Source: a virus. Taken from it: a stretch of DNA of 33,169 nt. The DNA lies in the IMG/VR virus record IMGVR_UViG_3300000576_000011, positions 1 through 33,169 of that record; one strand, given 5' to 3'. The translations under genes were made by a program, and so were the position numbers. The notes below the pieces were generated by a model. It saw nothing but the letters and a program-made list of their open reading frames with translations, had not been told where the DNA came from and made no database searches. Position 1 is the first letter of the stretch; the number at the start of each line of letters is the position of its first letter. Of this stretch, positions 1-7,141 are shown piece by piece.

Positions 1-140
1 TCTTGGACTCGGCCTAGGAGAATATCTCGACCAGCAGGAAGAAAAACGGATTTGTAGTCCAAATCAGATTGTGGAGTGTCGGTCCCGTAAAGATGGGAAC
101 CGAATTTCATTGTCAGGATTGTTCTTTCTGGATACATCAT
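1..140 (-). CDS. Predicted nucleotidyltransferase, N-terminal part (cut by window edge)
   Basis: The minus strand reads from an ATG at 140 (a second ATG follows at 137) and runs off the window start after about 46 codons. The fragment contains KFGSHLYGT and SDLDYKSVFLP. These match the GSxxYG...SDxD signature of the COG3541/YcgL-like branch of the polymerase-beta nucleotidyltransferase superfamily, where the SDxD aspartates bind metal. Such proteins are common in large phages, but their substrate is not established. The upstream gap on this strand holds a sigma70-like promoter (202..175). The family call is fairly firm; the function is unknown. Confidence 0.7.
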   Translation of the reverse strand, partial: MMYPERTILTMKFGSHLYGTDTPQSDLDYKSVFLPAGRDILLGRVQ

Positions 141-174
141 ATTTTACTTTCAGTCAAAGAAAACCGATAGACTA

Positions 175-202
175 TTCTTATCATATTTCTTTTTATTGTC
201 AA
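175..202 (-). promoter_or_regulatory. Probable sigma70-type promoter for the nucleotidyltransferase gene
   Basis: On the minus strand TTGACA (202..197) is followed after 16-17 nt by a weak -10 (TAAGAA/AAGAAT, 180..174). It lies about 35 nt upstream of the ATG at 140, in the only gap between the two minus-strand genes here. The -35 is a perfect match and the -10 is poor. Confidence 0.4.
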
Positions 203-223
203 TAGTCGTTTTGAAATATTTTA

Positions 224-1387
224 TTATTCAAAATAGTTTAACAAAGTCTGTTTATTTTTATCATACTTTTTTATAGTATAATCAAGAAGATTTTGTAAAT
301 TAACTTTATATTTTTCTAATGAATTGTGTTGTTTTGTCAATTCTACCAATTCTTTTCTATCATCTATTGTCAATGTTTTAAAATATTCCACGGCCTGTAA
401 AAATTCGTTTTTTGTTTGTATTAATCTAACATATTTCTCTTTCATTTTATCATCACACATTTCTAAAGCAGGATGAACAAATTCTTTATTTGTTCCTAAT
501 ATTAGAGGTACACCCCTTGAAAGTGATTCTAAAGAAGTTATAGTATAAGTATCTGTTCCTAAAGCAACAAATGAACAAACAGATTTAGATAAGGAATTCA
601 TTATTTCACTATGTTTCCTATCAAATCGTATTTTATCTAAATATTTTTTAATATTTTTATCTGCATAATTTTTGATGATATCATTTGACTTTTGTAAATG
701 TTTTATTGTTGTAAATACTTCGTGATTTATATTAGTCTCTTCTAAATATGAACATATACCAAATGTCTTTTTATTAGGATTTAATGCTGAAATATGTCTG
801 ACATATCCATCTGTTTCAGTGGCTTCAAAAATTTGATCTACATAAGTTGGTGGGCAAATATAATCTACGTCAAGCGATTTAAAATTCCATAATTCTTTTT
901 TACGTGAAAAATATTTTTCAAAGACTTTTTTGTGATGATTAGTTACACAAACTATAGTATGTTGTTTTGACATTTCACTTAATAAATTACCTGTATTTAA
1001 AAATTGAAATGAACCAGGAGTTTCATGACAATGATAAATGATAGGAATATTAAGTGAAATTAATTGTTTATATAAACCTGTATTAATTTCATATGATGAA
1101 AATATAATATCTGGTTTATATGTTATAATATCTTTAATCAAATTTGTATATATTTGTTTTCTATTTTCTATAAAATATTTTCTAGTCATTTCTTGTTCAA
1201 GTTTAGGTTTTTCGATATGAACATTTGAAATAGTTTCTACTTCACCACTTAGTAAAAACAATCTTGTTTCATGGTTCATTTCATTTAAAACTTTATTAAT
1301 TTTAATAATAGATAAATCTATACCACTTATAATAGTAGTTTCAGAAAAATAAGTTTTAAATGTATACGGTAAAATATAAATTTTCAT
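224..1387 (-). CDS. Glycosyltransferase, GT-B fold, group 1-like
   Basis: This 387-residue protein has a GT-B layout. The C-terminal half carries a [15 protein letters not shown] segment followed by a further acidic stretch, which resembles the E-x7-E sugar-nucleotide donor site of group 1 (GT4-like) transferases. The N-terminal half has a typical acceptor-domain strand and helix pattern ([10 protein letters not shown]). It likely transfers a sugar from a nucleotide sugar. In T4-like phages the acceptor could be a modified DNA base or a surface glycan, but nothing here decides which. The start overlaps the stop of the GapR-like gene, with AGGTATGG as ribosome binding site. The gene is visibly more AT-rich than its neighbours, which suggests separate acquisition. 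Confidence 0.7.
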   Translation of the reverse strand: MKIYILPYTFKTYFSETTIISGIDLSIIKINKVLNEMNHETRLFLLSGEVETISNVHIEKPKLEQEMTRKYFIENRKQIYTNLIKDIITYKPDIIFSSYEINTGLYKQLISLNIPIIYHCHETPGSFQFLNTGNLLSEMSKQHTIVCVTNHHKKVFEKYFSRKKELWNFKSLDVDYICPPTYVDQIFEATETDGYVRHISALNPNKKTFGICSYLEETNINHEVFTTIKHLQKSNDIIKNYADKNIKKYLDKIRFDRKHSEIMNSLSKSVCSFVALGTDTYTITSLESLSRGVPLILGTNKEFVHPALEMCDDKMKEKYVRLIQTKNEFLQAVEYFKTLTIDDRKELVELTKQHNSLEKYKVNLQNLLDYTIKKYDKNKQTLLNYFE

Positions 1388-1626
1388 GCCATACCTAGTG
1401 CATTTTTGTAGAGATCAAGAATTTCTTCTTCCTCTTGTAGTTCAGCTCTATCCTTCTTACGAAGTTTCACGATTTGCCGGACAATTTTGGAGTCATACCC
1501 TCTATCTTTTAATTCAGAATAAACTTCCTTGATATCATCCTGAATATTACTCTTTTCTTCTTCTAGTCGTTCAATTCGTTCTACGAACTGTTGGAGTTCT
1601 TCACCGGCAACTGTTTGTTCTGACAT
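1384..1626 (-). CDS. GapR-like DNA-binding protein (DUF2312 family)
   Basis: The 80 residues match the small DUF2312/GapR family along their whole length. The match covers the N-terminal [14 protein letters not shown] coiled-coil helix, the DIKEVYSE segment, the basic [15 protein letters not shown] helix and the [15 protein letters not shown]-terminus. GapR of Caulobacter is a nucleoid-associated protein that clamps overtwisted DNA and stimulates type II topoisomerases. The family is characteristic of alphaproteobacteria and some of their phages. A phage copy might help resolve supercoils ahead of replication forks or transcription, but that role is inferred. The start has AAAGGATA upstream at good spacing, and the stop overlaps the glycosyltransferase start. 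Confidence 0.82.
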   Translation of the reverse strand: MSEQTVAGEELQQFVERIERLEEEKSNIQDDIKEVYSELKDRGYDSKIVRQIVKLRKKDRAELQEEEEILDLYKNALGMA

Positions 1627-1629
1627 AAT

Positions 1630-2295
1630 TTATCCTTTCGCTCTGGTATATTCTAGTGTTTCCATATTTAGATCAATATATTCAAGTTCATCTAGTGTAA
1701 CAAAACGTGTACCTTCCATATCATAATCCAATGAATGGTGCCAATGACCGTGGATCCAAAGTTTTGGTTTATGGTTGTGGAACATAGTTTCTAGTGCTTG
1801 TCGTGTGGCAGATGGATCTTGAATTTTTACTTTATTAAAATAGCAGAGAATTACATCTGCATACGACTGAGGTGCTTCATGAGTGACTACAATATCAGGT
1901 TTCACTTCAGTGTAATAATCAATTGCCTTCTGAAGTTCAGTATACGATAGTTCTTCATCTGACCAATAGTCAATACCCTCTGTACGGTAATCTTTGTCGA
2001 TAGATGTTGCACCACCCAGACAAAAAATTCCTTGATAGAGTGTTCCGTCTGGAACCCAGTATTTATGTCTCTTGCACACATTCGGATTATCATGATTCCC
2101 CCGCAAAAAATGATGTGAACCTTCTGACATAGCATCAAATGGAGGGTTTCTAGAAGGAACCAGACCATCTGGTGTAGAACGATAAAATCCCACACCCATA
2201 TCACCAACCTGAAGGGAATTATCATTTCCTTTGATGATTCGCTTGTATCGATCAAAGAGACCGTGAACGTCACCAATAATTCTAATATTAGACAT
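1630..2295 (-). CDS. Calcineurin-like metallophosphoesterase
   Basis: The protein starts at MSNIRIIGDVHG (ATG at 2295), chosen because GGAAAG lies 4 nt upstream; an earlier in-frame ATG at 2331 lacks that support. All metal-binding motifs are visible: GDVHG, VGDMG, GNHD, THEAP and GHWHH. This makes it an intact binuclear metallophosphoesterase of about 221 residues. It overlaps the preceding small gene by 8 nt and lies in one operon with a kinase and a Thg1-like enzyme. The bacterial Pnkp repair enzyme joins a kinase, a metallophosphoesterase and a ligase in one chain. This protein could therefore supply the phosphatase step missing from the nearby kinase, but that is inference; it could equally act on nucleotides or proteins. 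Confidence 0.78.
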   Translation of the reverse strand: MSNIRIIGDVHGLFDRYKRIIKGNDNSLQVGDMGVGFYRSTPDGLVPSRNPPFDAMSEGSHHFLRGNHDNPNVCKRHKYWVPDGTLYQGIFCLGGATSIDKDYRTEGIDYWSDEELSYTELQKAIDYYTEVKPDIVVTHEAPQSYADVILCYFNKVKIQDPSATRQALETMFHNHKPKLWIHGHWHHSLDYDMEGTRFVTLDELEYIDLNMETLEYTRAKG

Positions 2296-2596
2296 ATGCT
2301 TTCCAGTGATAAGTTGAATTTTTCGTTTCAAATACTACATTGGAAGCACCTTCAGTGTCAACCCATTCTTTCACAATTTTAGTGATAAGTGTGGTCTGCC
2401 ACCAATCTTGATTCTGTATAGTTCTTGCATAGAGTGAACCAACTCGCATGGCAACACCAATCCGTGGACGGGCATTATTTTCAGTCTGAATATTACCGTC
2501 ATCATCCGGATACAGTGCCATAGACATAGTACCTGAATCACCTTTATGATTCACTATAGTTTTATCTGGCCGAATAGCATACATCCAGTATTTCAT
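2288..2596 (-). CDS. Hypothetical protein, 102 residues
   Basis: I do not recognise a family. The protein is Trp- and Tyr-rich with no membrane segment or signal. It starts MKYWMYAIRPDKTIVNHKG and has a central VAMRVGSLYARTI strand-like segment. It sits between the Thg1-like gene, whose stop its start overlaps (ATGA), and the metallophosphoesterase, whose start it overlaps by 8 nt. It is therefore co-transcribed and probably translationally coupled with the RNA-processing genes of this operon. Confidence 0.6.
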   Translation of the reverse strand: MKYWMYAIRPDKTIVNHKGDSGTMSMALYPDDDGNIQTENNARPRIGVAMRVGSLYARTIQNQDWWQTTLITKIVKEWVDTEGASNVVFETKNSTYHWKAYV

Positions 2597-3339
2597 TCAA
2601 TAATCTCCAAAATAGGAATTTCACCTCGAAAAATCACATCTTCACGATTTTGAATTTTAACAAAATCGCTTAAGACAAGTTGAAATCCATCTTTGTTTAG
2701 ATAATAACCATATAAATGTTCAACTGGAAAATCTGTAAGTTCAACACCCTTTTCGGATAGCATGGCAATCATATCTTCACGTTTTTTGCCCTGGAGTTCC
2801 TTATGAGAAAAATTCGCCTGGGCAATCATCGAAACCGCATTCCGATACGAATCTTTCACACGCCAAATCAAACAATTAGAGGCCTCAGTTTCCGAGGGAA
2901 CATTGAAAATTCGGCAATCAAAATGTGGCGTCTTTTCTTTATCTGCATTAGGAAAAAACACGTCAAGAAGCCGCACGAATTTTGCCGATGCATATCCTGC
3001 CATTACGGAATTCAGTTTTTGAATCTTTCCGCCAAAAACATTCTGTTGACCATTTTCATAATCAATGGCAGGGAAAATCAAAGTTATTTCATCGCTTTGC
3101 GAATAAGAGAAAGACGTATTGAATTCATCCTTCAGACTTTTTGCAAGAGATAACATGAGTAACCGAAAACTCACATCAAATGGCTTGGCCAAACCAAGTT
3201 GTTTTGTGTATCTAGAAAATGATCGACCATCTAGCCTTGCTATCCATGGCTTAAGCGGGTTAACGGAATGAATCCAGTTTCCTTCTTCTTCATATCCTTT
3301 CATACGATCACCAAGTGAATCTTTGCTTTCCATAATCAT
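2593..3339 (-). CDS. Thg1-like tRNA(His) guanylyltransferase / 3'-5' RNA polymerase
   Basis: The 248 residues carry the Thg1 catalytic signature: RLDGRSFSRYTK (metal-binding Asp about residue 37), SYSQSDEITLIF (Asp-Glu about residues 83-84), and downstream HFDCRIFNVPS, NCLIWR and NFSHKELQGKK. Thg1 enzymes add nucleotides in the 3'-5' direction. Eukaryotic Thg1 adds G-1 to tRNA(His), while bacterial and phage Thg1-like proteins repair truncated tRNA 5' ends from a template. The start overlaps the kinase stop (ATGA), and the next gene overlaps its own stop. With the kinase, phosphoesterase and RNA ligase 1, it suggests defence against host tRNA damage. Family is secure; substrate is inferred. 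Confidence 0.88.
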   Translation of the reverse strand: MIMESKDSLGDRMKGYEEEGNWIHSVNPLKPWIARLDGRSFSRYTKQLGLAKPFDVSFRLLMLSLAKSLKDEFNTSFSYSQSDEITLIFPAIDYENGQQNVFGGKIQKLNSVMAGYASAKFVRLLDVFFPNADKEKTPHFDCRIFNVPSETEASNCLIWRVKDSYRNAVSMIAQANFSHKELQGKKREDMIAMLSEKGVELTDFPVEHLYGYYLNKDGFQLVLSDFVKIQNREDVIFRGEIPILEIIE

Positions 3340-3806
3340 TCTTTCACCATGATGATTTCATCAAAACCTTCTTCCAGAGTAGGAATTTCGAAAGTCTTCC
3401 GCATCGACTCCATGACGTGATCCGGAACATACTTATCAGGACGTGAAGCAATCCGTTCTCTGTGCAGTTCCTCTGGAATATCAAAACAGACAGCGATGAC
3501 ATGATATCCATCGAGATCACGGATAAGATTTTTCCGCTTCTTGGCAGTCAAATTAGTCTGATCATGCACAAAAGAACGACGCTTATCAAGAATTATTTTC
3601 TTAAGTGCATTCATAGCCGCAATGGCATTATCAATACTATCAGAGAACACTTCAGAATAAGTTTTACCTTGCACTTCGGCTTGATCTTCAATGAACTTAT
3701 CAGAAGACACAATCGGAATACCGGAAAGGTTCTCCCGAATCCAAGTGGACTTCCCAGAATAGGGAAGCCCGACCATGATCATGCAAATAGGTTTATCATT
3801 CCTCAT
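3336..3806 (-). CDS. P-loop polynucleotide kinase-like protein (no phosphatase domain)
   Basis: The open frame extends further upstream, but the start is placed at MRNDKPICMIMVG (ATG 3806), preceded by GGGGAAAA. This gives 157 residues beginning just before the P-loop GLPYSGKST (residues 13-21). The lid and base region contains DQTNLTAKKRK, matching the D-x-TN-L motif of T4 polynucleotide kinase relatives (AAA_33-like), and RIASRPDKY follows. It is about the size of the kinase half of T4 PseT/Pnk, and the C-terminal HAD phosphatase is absent. It overlaps the Thg1-like gene (ATGA). It probably phosphorylates 5'-OH RNA ends ahead of RNA ligase 1. A generic small-molecule kinase cannot be excluded. 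Confidence 0.68.
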   Translation of the reverse strand: MRNDKPICMIMVGLPYSGKSTWIRENLSGIPIVSSDKFIEDQAEVQGKTYSEVFSDSIDNAIAAMNALKKIILDKRRSFVHDQTNLTAKKRKNLIRDLDGYHVIAVCFDIPEELHRERIASRPDKYVPDHVMESMRKTFEIPTLEEGFDEIIMVKE

Positions 3807-4011
3807 CGATATTTTCCCCGATAAATTCCGCAATCTTAAGAGCTTCTGAACGTGTGAAGTGAATTTCCATTTCTTCACCTTTATCATTCCTGATATAAAA
3901 AACAACACGATCCTCTTCGAATGGCCGAATATCAATTTCCATTTCTTCTTCGCCATCATGATATGGCTTGGAAGCAACAGTCAACTTGGAAGAAGTTTGA
4001 AACTTATGCAT
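3796..4011 (-). CDS. Hypothetical acidic protein, 71 residues
   Basis: The start is set at MHKFQTSSKLTV (ATG 4011) with AGAGAAG upstream; a longer upstream frame is probably not translated. The product is rich in Glu and Asp, has a beta-strand pattern around RVVFYIRNDKGEEMEIHF, and ends in a helix (SEALKIAEFIGENIDEE). I recognise no family. Its last codons overlap the start of the kinase gene, implying coupling. Confidence 0.55.
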   Translation of the reverse strand: MHKFQTSSKLTVASKPYHDGEEEMEIDIRPFEEDRVVFYIRNDKGEEMEIHFTRSEALKIAEFIGENIDEE

Positions 4012-4036
4012 GATTTTTCTTCTCTTTAAATTATAA

Positions 4037-4270
4037 TCAACCAACTCGCCAAATACGGACGCCATCCTTGACTGTCCGAAGTGTATAGACCGTACCATAC
4101 TTACGCTGATAATATGCTGCCGTTGCAGACATATCCTTAGTGGTTTTTCCTGGTACAAGAAAAGAATCCTTGATCTTCATCTTGCGGAAAGGATACTTAG
4201 GCTGTCGACCTTTACTAGATTCAGTGAGTGAGGGCATGGGGATATTCTTTTCAATTTTATAGGCTGACAT
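4037..4270 (-). CDS. Small basic conserved phage protein, 77 residues
   Basis: The start is ATG 4270 (MSAYKIEKNIPMP) because AGGAGA precedes it; the upstream frame extension overlaps the promoter region. The sequence pattern is IEKNIPMPS, GRQPKYPFRKMKIKDSF and AAYYQRKYGTVYTLRTV. It resembles short basic proteins seen repeatedly in T4-like phages and looks like a nucleic-acid-binding module, but no function is established. It is the first gene of the leftward operon. Confidence 0.6.
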   Translation of the reverse strand: MSAYKIEKNIPMPSLTESSKGRQPKYPFRKMKIKDSFLVPGKTTKDMSATAAYYQRKYGTVYTLRTVKDGVRIWRVG

Positions 4271-4309
4271 GTTGAATTTTCTCCTGTGTTTGTGTTCAAC
4301 AGGAATAGT

Positions 4310-4336
4310 ACTATACCGCCAGAAAGTAAAAATCAA
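4310..4336 (-). promoter_or_regulatory. Candidate leftward promoter of the 4270-224 operon
   Basis: On the minus strand TTGATT (4336..4331) and TATAGT (4315..4310) are separated by 15 nt, about 40 nt upstream of the first leftward gene. The spacing is one to two bases short, so this is a candidate only. It would be divergent from the strong promoter at 4371. Confidence 0.35.
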
Positions 4337-4370
4337 CTAAAAAATCACTATTTTTTCACATTTTTGGGGG

Positions 4371-4425
4371 TTGACAAAATTACCAATCCCTTTATAATAG
4401 CTAGTGCCCATTGAAATACAATAGG
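4371..4425 (+). promoter_or_regulatory. Strong sigma70-type promoter with dyad at the start region
   Basis: TTGACA (4371-4376), 16 nt, then TATAAT (4393-4398) gives a consensus promoter. A 7-bp inverted repeat with one mismatch follows (arms 4407-4413 and 4419-4425, 5-nt loop). Comparable dyads accompany the polymerase, helicase and primase promoters. Confidence 0.75.
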
Positions 4426-4447
4426 TTAACACTATAGGAGTCTAGGT

Positions 4448-4621
4448 ATGATCAATGACAAATTCCATTGGGATGATGATAATGAAAACAAGCGTATTGA
4501 AATGGAGAAATCCATTGATAGATATCTGATTGAATGTGAGAAATATCTTTATAATGAGGCTCCTGAATTCCTTAGGAACGAAGCTGAAAAATTCAAAAAG
4601 GACTATTTCAATGCCTCGTGA
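4448..4621 (+). CDS. Hypothetical acidic protein, 57 residues
   Basis: The ATG at 4448 follows TAGGAG at correct spacing and lies directly downstream of the strong promoter at 4371. The product (MINDKFHWDDDNENKRIEM...) is highly charged and helical with no recognised family. Its promoter and position suggest an early gene. It overlaps the next small frame, which starts at 4611. Confidence 0.55.
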   Translation: MINDKFHWDDDNENKRIEMEKSIDRYLIECEKYLYNEAPEFLRNEAEKFKKDYFNAS

Positions 4622-4703
4622 TATTTATAAGGAAGTAGAGCGGTTAAAGAAAAAACATGGTAAGGACCGATCTCTGATCCGAACATTTCCTTCCTGTCAA
4701 TAA
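4611..4703 (+). pseudogene. Probable N-terminal fragment of a small gene split by the TnpB element
   Basis: A frame starting at ATG 4611 (MPRDIYKEVERLKKKHGKD...) overlaps the end of the previous gene. It stops at 4703, exactly where the right-end hairpin of the IS605-family element begins. On the other side of the element an open frame with similar basic, hydrophilic character runs to 6161. The simplest reading is one ~75-residue gene interrupted by insertion, with the last residues before 4703 supplied by the element. An independent 30-residue gene cannot be excluded. Confidence 0.4.
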
Positions 4704-5975
4704 CGACCATTTTTGATCGTTTAAGTTCCAGTGAACTCATATTCCTGCTTCACTGAAGTCTGCCTGTCGGATTCTACGAATCCTTTAGGTCTTACATCTC
4801 CTCCACAGGCAAATCCCGTCGTTGCAACGGTTCTTTTATATTCATTTAACAAATTATTAGCAGCATTAGCATCTCGGTCCATGATAGAATCACAATTATC
4901 ACAACTAAATACTCGGTCAACTAGAGTCAAATCTTTCTTGATCCAACCACAACACGAGCAAGTTTTGGAAGATGGATACCAGCGAGATACTTTATGGACG
5001 ACAGAAACTTTTCTTGATAATGCTTGGACAAAACCGCACCATGATAACTTCTGTATAGCGCCTGATAATTTTCTGTTCTTTTTCATACCTTGAATATTCA
5101 GATCTTCCACTGAAACAACATCATACTGCTTGGCTATCGCTGATGATGTAGTTTCTATGAAGTTTTTATTTATCCTTCGGATCTTTCTATATTGTCTAGC
5201 AACTTTAATGCGAGCTTTATTTCGATTAGAACTTCCTTTCTGTTTTCTGGCATGTCTCTTCTGTAGTGTTTTTAATTTCTTGTATTCTTTACTTAAATCG
5301 GGTGATAAAATGCATTCACCATCACTTGTCACTGCAAATGTCTTGATGCCTAAGTCAATACCAACAGCATTATTTGCATCATAGTGAATTTCTTTTTCTG
5401 GTAACTCACAAAGAATAGACACGTACCAGCGATCTACGTCTTTACTTATAGTGAGTGACTTAACTTTACCTTCTAGCTTCCTGTGCATCTTACATGAAAC
5501 CCAACCTATTTTTGGTAACTTGATTTGGTTGGGTCTAATGATGAAGTGTTGCGGTACATTAAAGGATGGGCTAGAAGATCTTTTTGATTTGAACTTTGGA
5601 AATCCAGCCTGTTTCTTCCTGTTTTTACAAAATCTATTTTTGAAAGCAGCAGCAAGATTCATAGCTGATTGTTGGAGGGATTGGCTATTAATTTCTTTAA
5701 GGAAAGGGTATACATTTTTAAGTTCAACTAATTTATTAGTCAATGAATATCCAAGAATGAATTTACCAGAACTTTCATATTCTGCAATACTTGCTTCTAG
5801 TAGTTTATTATACACAAATCTGCAACATCCGACAGACTTTTCGAAGAATTCCTCTTGTTCTTCTGTAGGGTATAGTCTGAATTTAAACGCTTTATAAATA
5901 TTATTGCTGGACATTTGCTTTCTTTGTCTAGAGGTAATGGAGGTTAGGAGCTCGCGATTACCGTTTCATTTATAA
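4700..5975 (-). mobile_element. IS200/IS605-family element carrying only tnpB (boundaries approximate)
   Basis: The element consists of tnpB (5914..4721) and short ends. At the tnpB 3' side (right end) a 6-bp hairpin with an AAAAAT loop lies at 4703-4720. Upstream of tnpB (left end) GGTAAT/ATTACC arms at 5933-5938 and 5957-5962 form a subterminal hairpin, as IS605 left ends do. No tnpA is present, so it belongs to the IS1341-like, non-autonomous type. In this family an omega (re) RNA is made from the tnpB 3' end through the right end, with its guide taken from the flank. Here the guide would read the phage sequence just below 4700. The exact ends cannot be fixed without an empty site. Confidence 0.65.
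4721..5914 (-). CDS. tnpB: TnpB RNA-guided nuclease (IS605 OrfB)
   Basis: The 397 residues have the full TnpB layout. An N-terminal OrfB helix-turn-helix region (KAFKFRLYPTEEQ, VYNKLLEA) is followed by the RuvC parts GIDLGIKTFAV (D187), VSVEDLNIQGM (E270) and DRDANAANNLL (D346/D348). A zinc ribbon has CSCC at 319-322 and CDNC at 338-341. All three catalytic acids and four cysteines are present, so the nuclease is probably active. TnpB cuts DNA guided by omegaRNA next to a short motif matching the element's left flank, which favours retention and spread of the element. Plus-strand frames inside this gene are shadows. Confidence 0.92.
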   Translation of the reverse strand: MSSNNIYKAFKFRLYPTEEQEEFFEKSVGCCRFVYNKLLEASIAEYESSGKFILGYSLTNKLVELKNVYPFLKEINSQSLQQSAMNLAAAFKNRFCKNRKKQAGFPKFKSKRSSSPSFNVPQHFIIRPNQIKLPKIGWVSCKMHRKLEGKVKSLTISKDVDRWYVSILCELPEKEIHYDANNAVGIDLGIKTFAVTSDGECILSPDLSKEYKKLKTLQKRHARKQKGSSNRNKARIKVARQYRKIRRINKNFIETTSSAIAKQYDVVSVEDLNIQGMKKNRKLSGAIQKLSWCGFVQALSRKVSVVHKVSRWYPSSKTCSCCGWIKKDLTLVDRVFSCDNCDSIMDRDANAANNLLNEYKRTVATTGFACGGDVRPKGFVESDRQTSVKQEYEFTGT

Positions 5976-6161
5976 GTGTATTTATATTTTTTGAAATTTG
6001 TGAGCGAAATTTTTAACCTTCTCCAAAAAATTGGTGGCCATGCACCAAGGCGGAGGGAAAATAAATCACCAGAGCATCTTATTGTTGATATTCTTCATAA
6101 ACAAGGACCTATGGTAATTTCCCGGGAAGATCTTAAGTACTCAGGTGGTAAAAAAGTTTGA
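5976..6161 (+). pseudogene. Probable C-terminal fragment of the gene split by the TnpB element
   Basis: This frame has no convincing start: its GTG lies at the element boundary with no ribosome binding site. From about 6013 onwards it reads FNLLQKIGGHAPRRR, then HLIVDILHKQGPMVIS, ending at 6161. The content is basic and protein-like and could continue the fragment that begins at 4611. The pairing is a hypothesis based on position, size and composition. Confidence 0.4.
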
Positions 6162-6185
6162 CAGTAGTTTTAGTCCGTATAGAAT
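6158..6185 (+). promoter_or_regulatory. Sigma70-type promoter for the small-gene cluster
   Basis: TTGACA (6158-6163), a 16-nt spacer and TAGAAT (6180-6185) lie 33 nt upstream of the ATG at 6218. The -35 overlaps the stop codon of the preceding gene fragment. The 16-nt spacing is shared by several promoters in the window. Confidence 0.65.
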
Positions 6186-6217
6186 AGTAAAAGAAAAACC
6201 TAAGAGGGGTAGAAACT

Positions 6218-6775
6218 ATGTATGACAGAAACGGACTTGAACTAACTGAAAGTAATAGAGAATCATATAATTCATATAAATTTACTGCAGTGGATTTTAA
6301 TACCAAACGATTTTCGGCCTATGCCGCATCAGACAAATATAATTCTCATCATTTTTGTATGCACACTATCAAACAATATAAAGACCCCAGAGATGCTGCA
6401 TATGTAGCACAGTGTTTTAAAGAACTATATAATAAACAACAAATTTCAGAAATGATTTCATCAGGTTCATTCCGTCAAATAGTCAATGAATTTCTAGAAA
6501 GTATTAAAATTCCAGAGTGGAAATACCCACCAGAAGGGTTGACTATCGAAGAACTTCTTGGTGAAGATACTATTAAGTATAATAAAAATTATGTCGATAA
6601 TCCAAAAGATGCTCTCCGAGAAGCAATTACTATTTTTGAAATTTCTAAGATTCCATCTATTCCTGTAGTGAATATTCTCCTTGACAGAGTCGAAGAACAT
6701 TATAGTGAGGGAATGACATACCGACAAGCGGCAGCACAGGTAGTGACTGAAATGAAAGAATTTGGATATGCTTAA
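6218..6775 (+). CDS. Hypothetical protein, 185 residues
   Basis: This gene follows the promoter at 6158 directly, with AAGAGGGG as ribosome binding site. The soluble product has an N-terminal region rich in Tyr, Ser and His, a helix around DPRDAAYVAQCFKELYN, and a C-terminal pair of helices (AITIFEISKIPSIPVVNILLDR, about residues 136-157). I do not recognise a domain. A weak likeness to AP2-type DNA-binding modules around the DAAYVAQ helix is not strong enough to call. It leads a run of small accessory genes that overlap by ATGA-type junctions. Confidence 0.6.
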   Translation: MYDRNGLELTESNRESYNSYKFTAVDFNTKRFSAYAASDKYNSHHFCMHTIKQYKDPRDAAYVAQCFKELYNKQQISEMISSGSFRQIVNEFLESIKIPEWKYPPEGLTIEELLGEDTIKYNKNYVDNPKDALREAITIFEISKIPSIPVVNILLDRVEEHYSEGMTYRQAAAQVVTEMKEFGYA

Positions 6776-6941
6776 GTTAAAAGCAATAAAAAGACGACAA
6801 CGTGCTAATTTACATTTATTACTTATTAAAGGTGTCAATACAGATTTTTATCCAAATAGCACAGCACTTGAATTACTTCAGATAAGTAAACTTAATTCTT
6901 TGAAAACTAATATTTTTGATTTAAAAATGGAATTTACATGA
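6768..6941 (+). CDS. Hypothetical basic protein, 57 residues
   Basis: The ATG at 6768 overlaps the end of the 185-residue gene, and the stop overlaps the next start (ATGA at 6938). The product MLKLKAIKRRQRANLH... is Lys/Arg-rich at the N-terminus and Leu-rich after it, with no known family. The tight overlaps on both sides are the main evidence that it is translated. Confidence 0.5.
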   Translation: MLKLKAIKRRQRANLHLLLIKGVNTDFYPNSTALELLQISKLNSLKTNIFDLKMEFT

Positions 6942-7141
6942 AACTCCAACCCTTGAATAAATTCAGAAATCAATATAGAACTTATGGATTATATGATGAT
7001 TATGTCTTACCTTTTTATTGGGGTCGGGGACTCTGCGCTAAACGTATAATATTTCATACAGAGAAAGTAGAAGAGGTCAGATTGATGTTCATAAAAGATA
7101 GATCTTGGAGGCGTATACATGGAACTACAAGCCGTAGATAA
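6938..7141 (+). CDS. Tandem small-protein family, copy A (67 residues)
   Basis: This is the first of four consecutive diverged copies of one short protein. The shared pattern is M-K/E-L-x-x-L/V-D/N-K/R near the start, then Y-R-T-Y-G-L-Y-x-x-Y, a variable middle, and (R)VFIK-like residues before a basic tail. Copy A has YRTYGLYDDYVLPFYW and ends with a WRR motif. The WRR codons (TGGAGGCGT) also form the ribosome binding site of copy B. Function is unknown. A small repeated anti-host protein is possible but unproven. Confidence 0.6.
   Translation: MKLQPLNKFRNQYRTYGLYDDYVLPFYWGRGLCAKRIIFHTEKVEEVRLMFIKDRSWRRIHGTTSRR

Noticed and set aside
4731-5897. Plus-strand open frames opposite tnpB (4731-5093, 5130-5384, 5451-5897)
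   Set aside because: They lie wholly antisense to a well-supported TnpB, lack ribosome binding sites and have shadow-type composition.
6218-6775. 185-residue protein as an AP2-domain DNA-binding protein
   Set aside because: Only a short helix pattern resembles AP2; the strand residues and typical spacing are not convincing.
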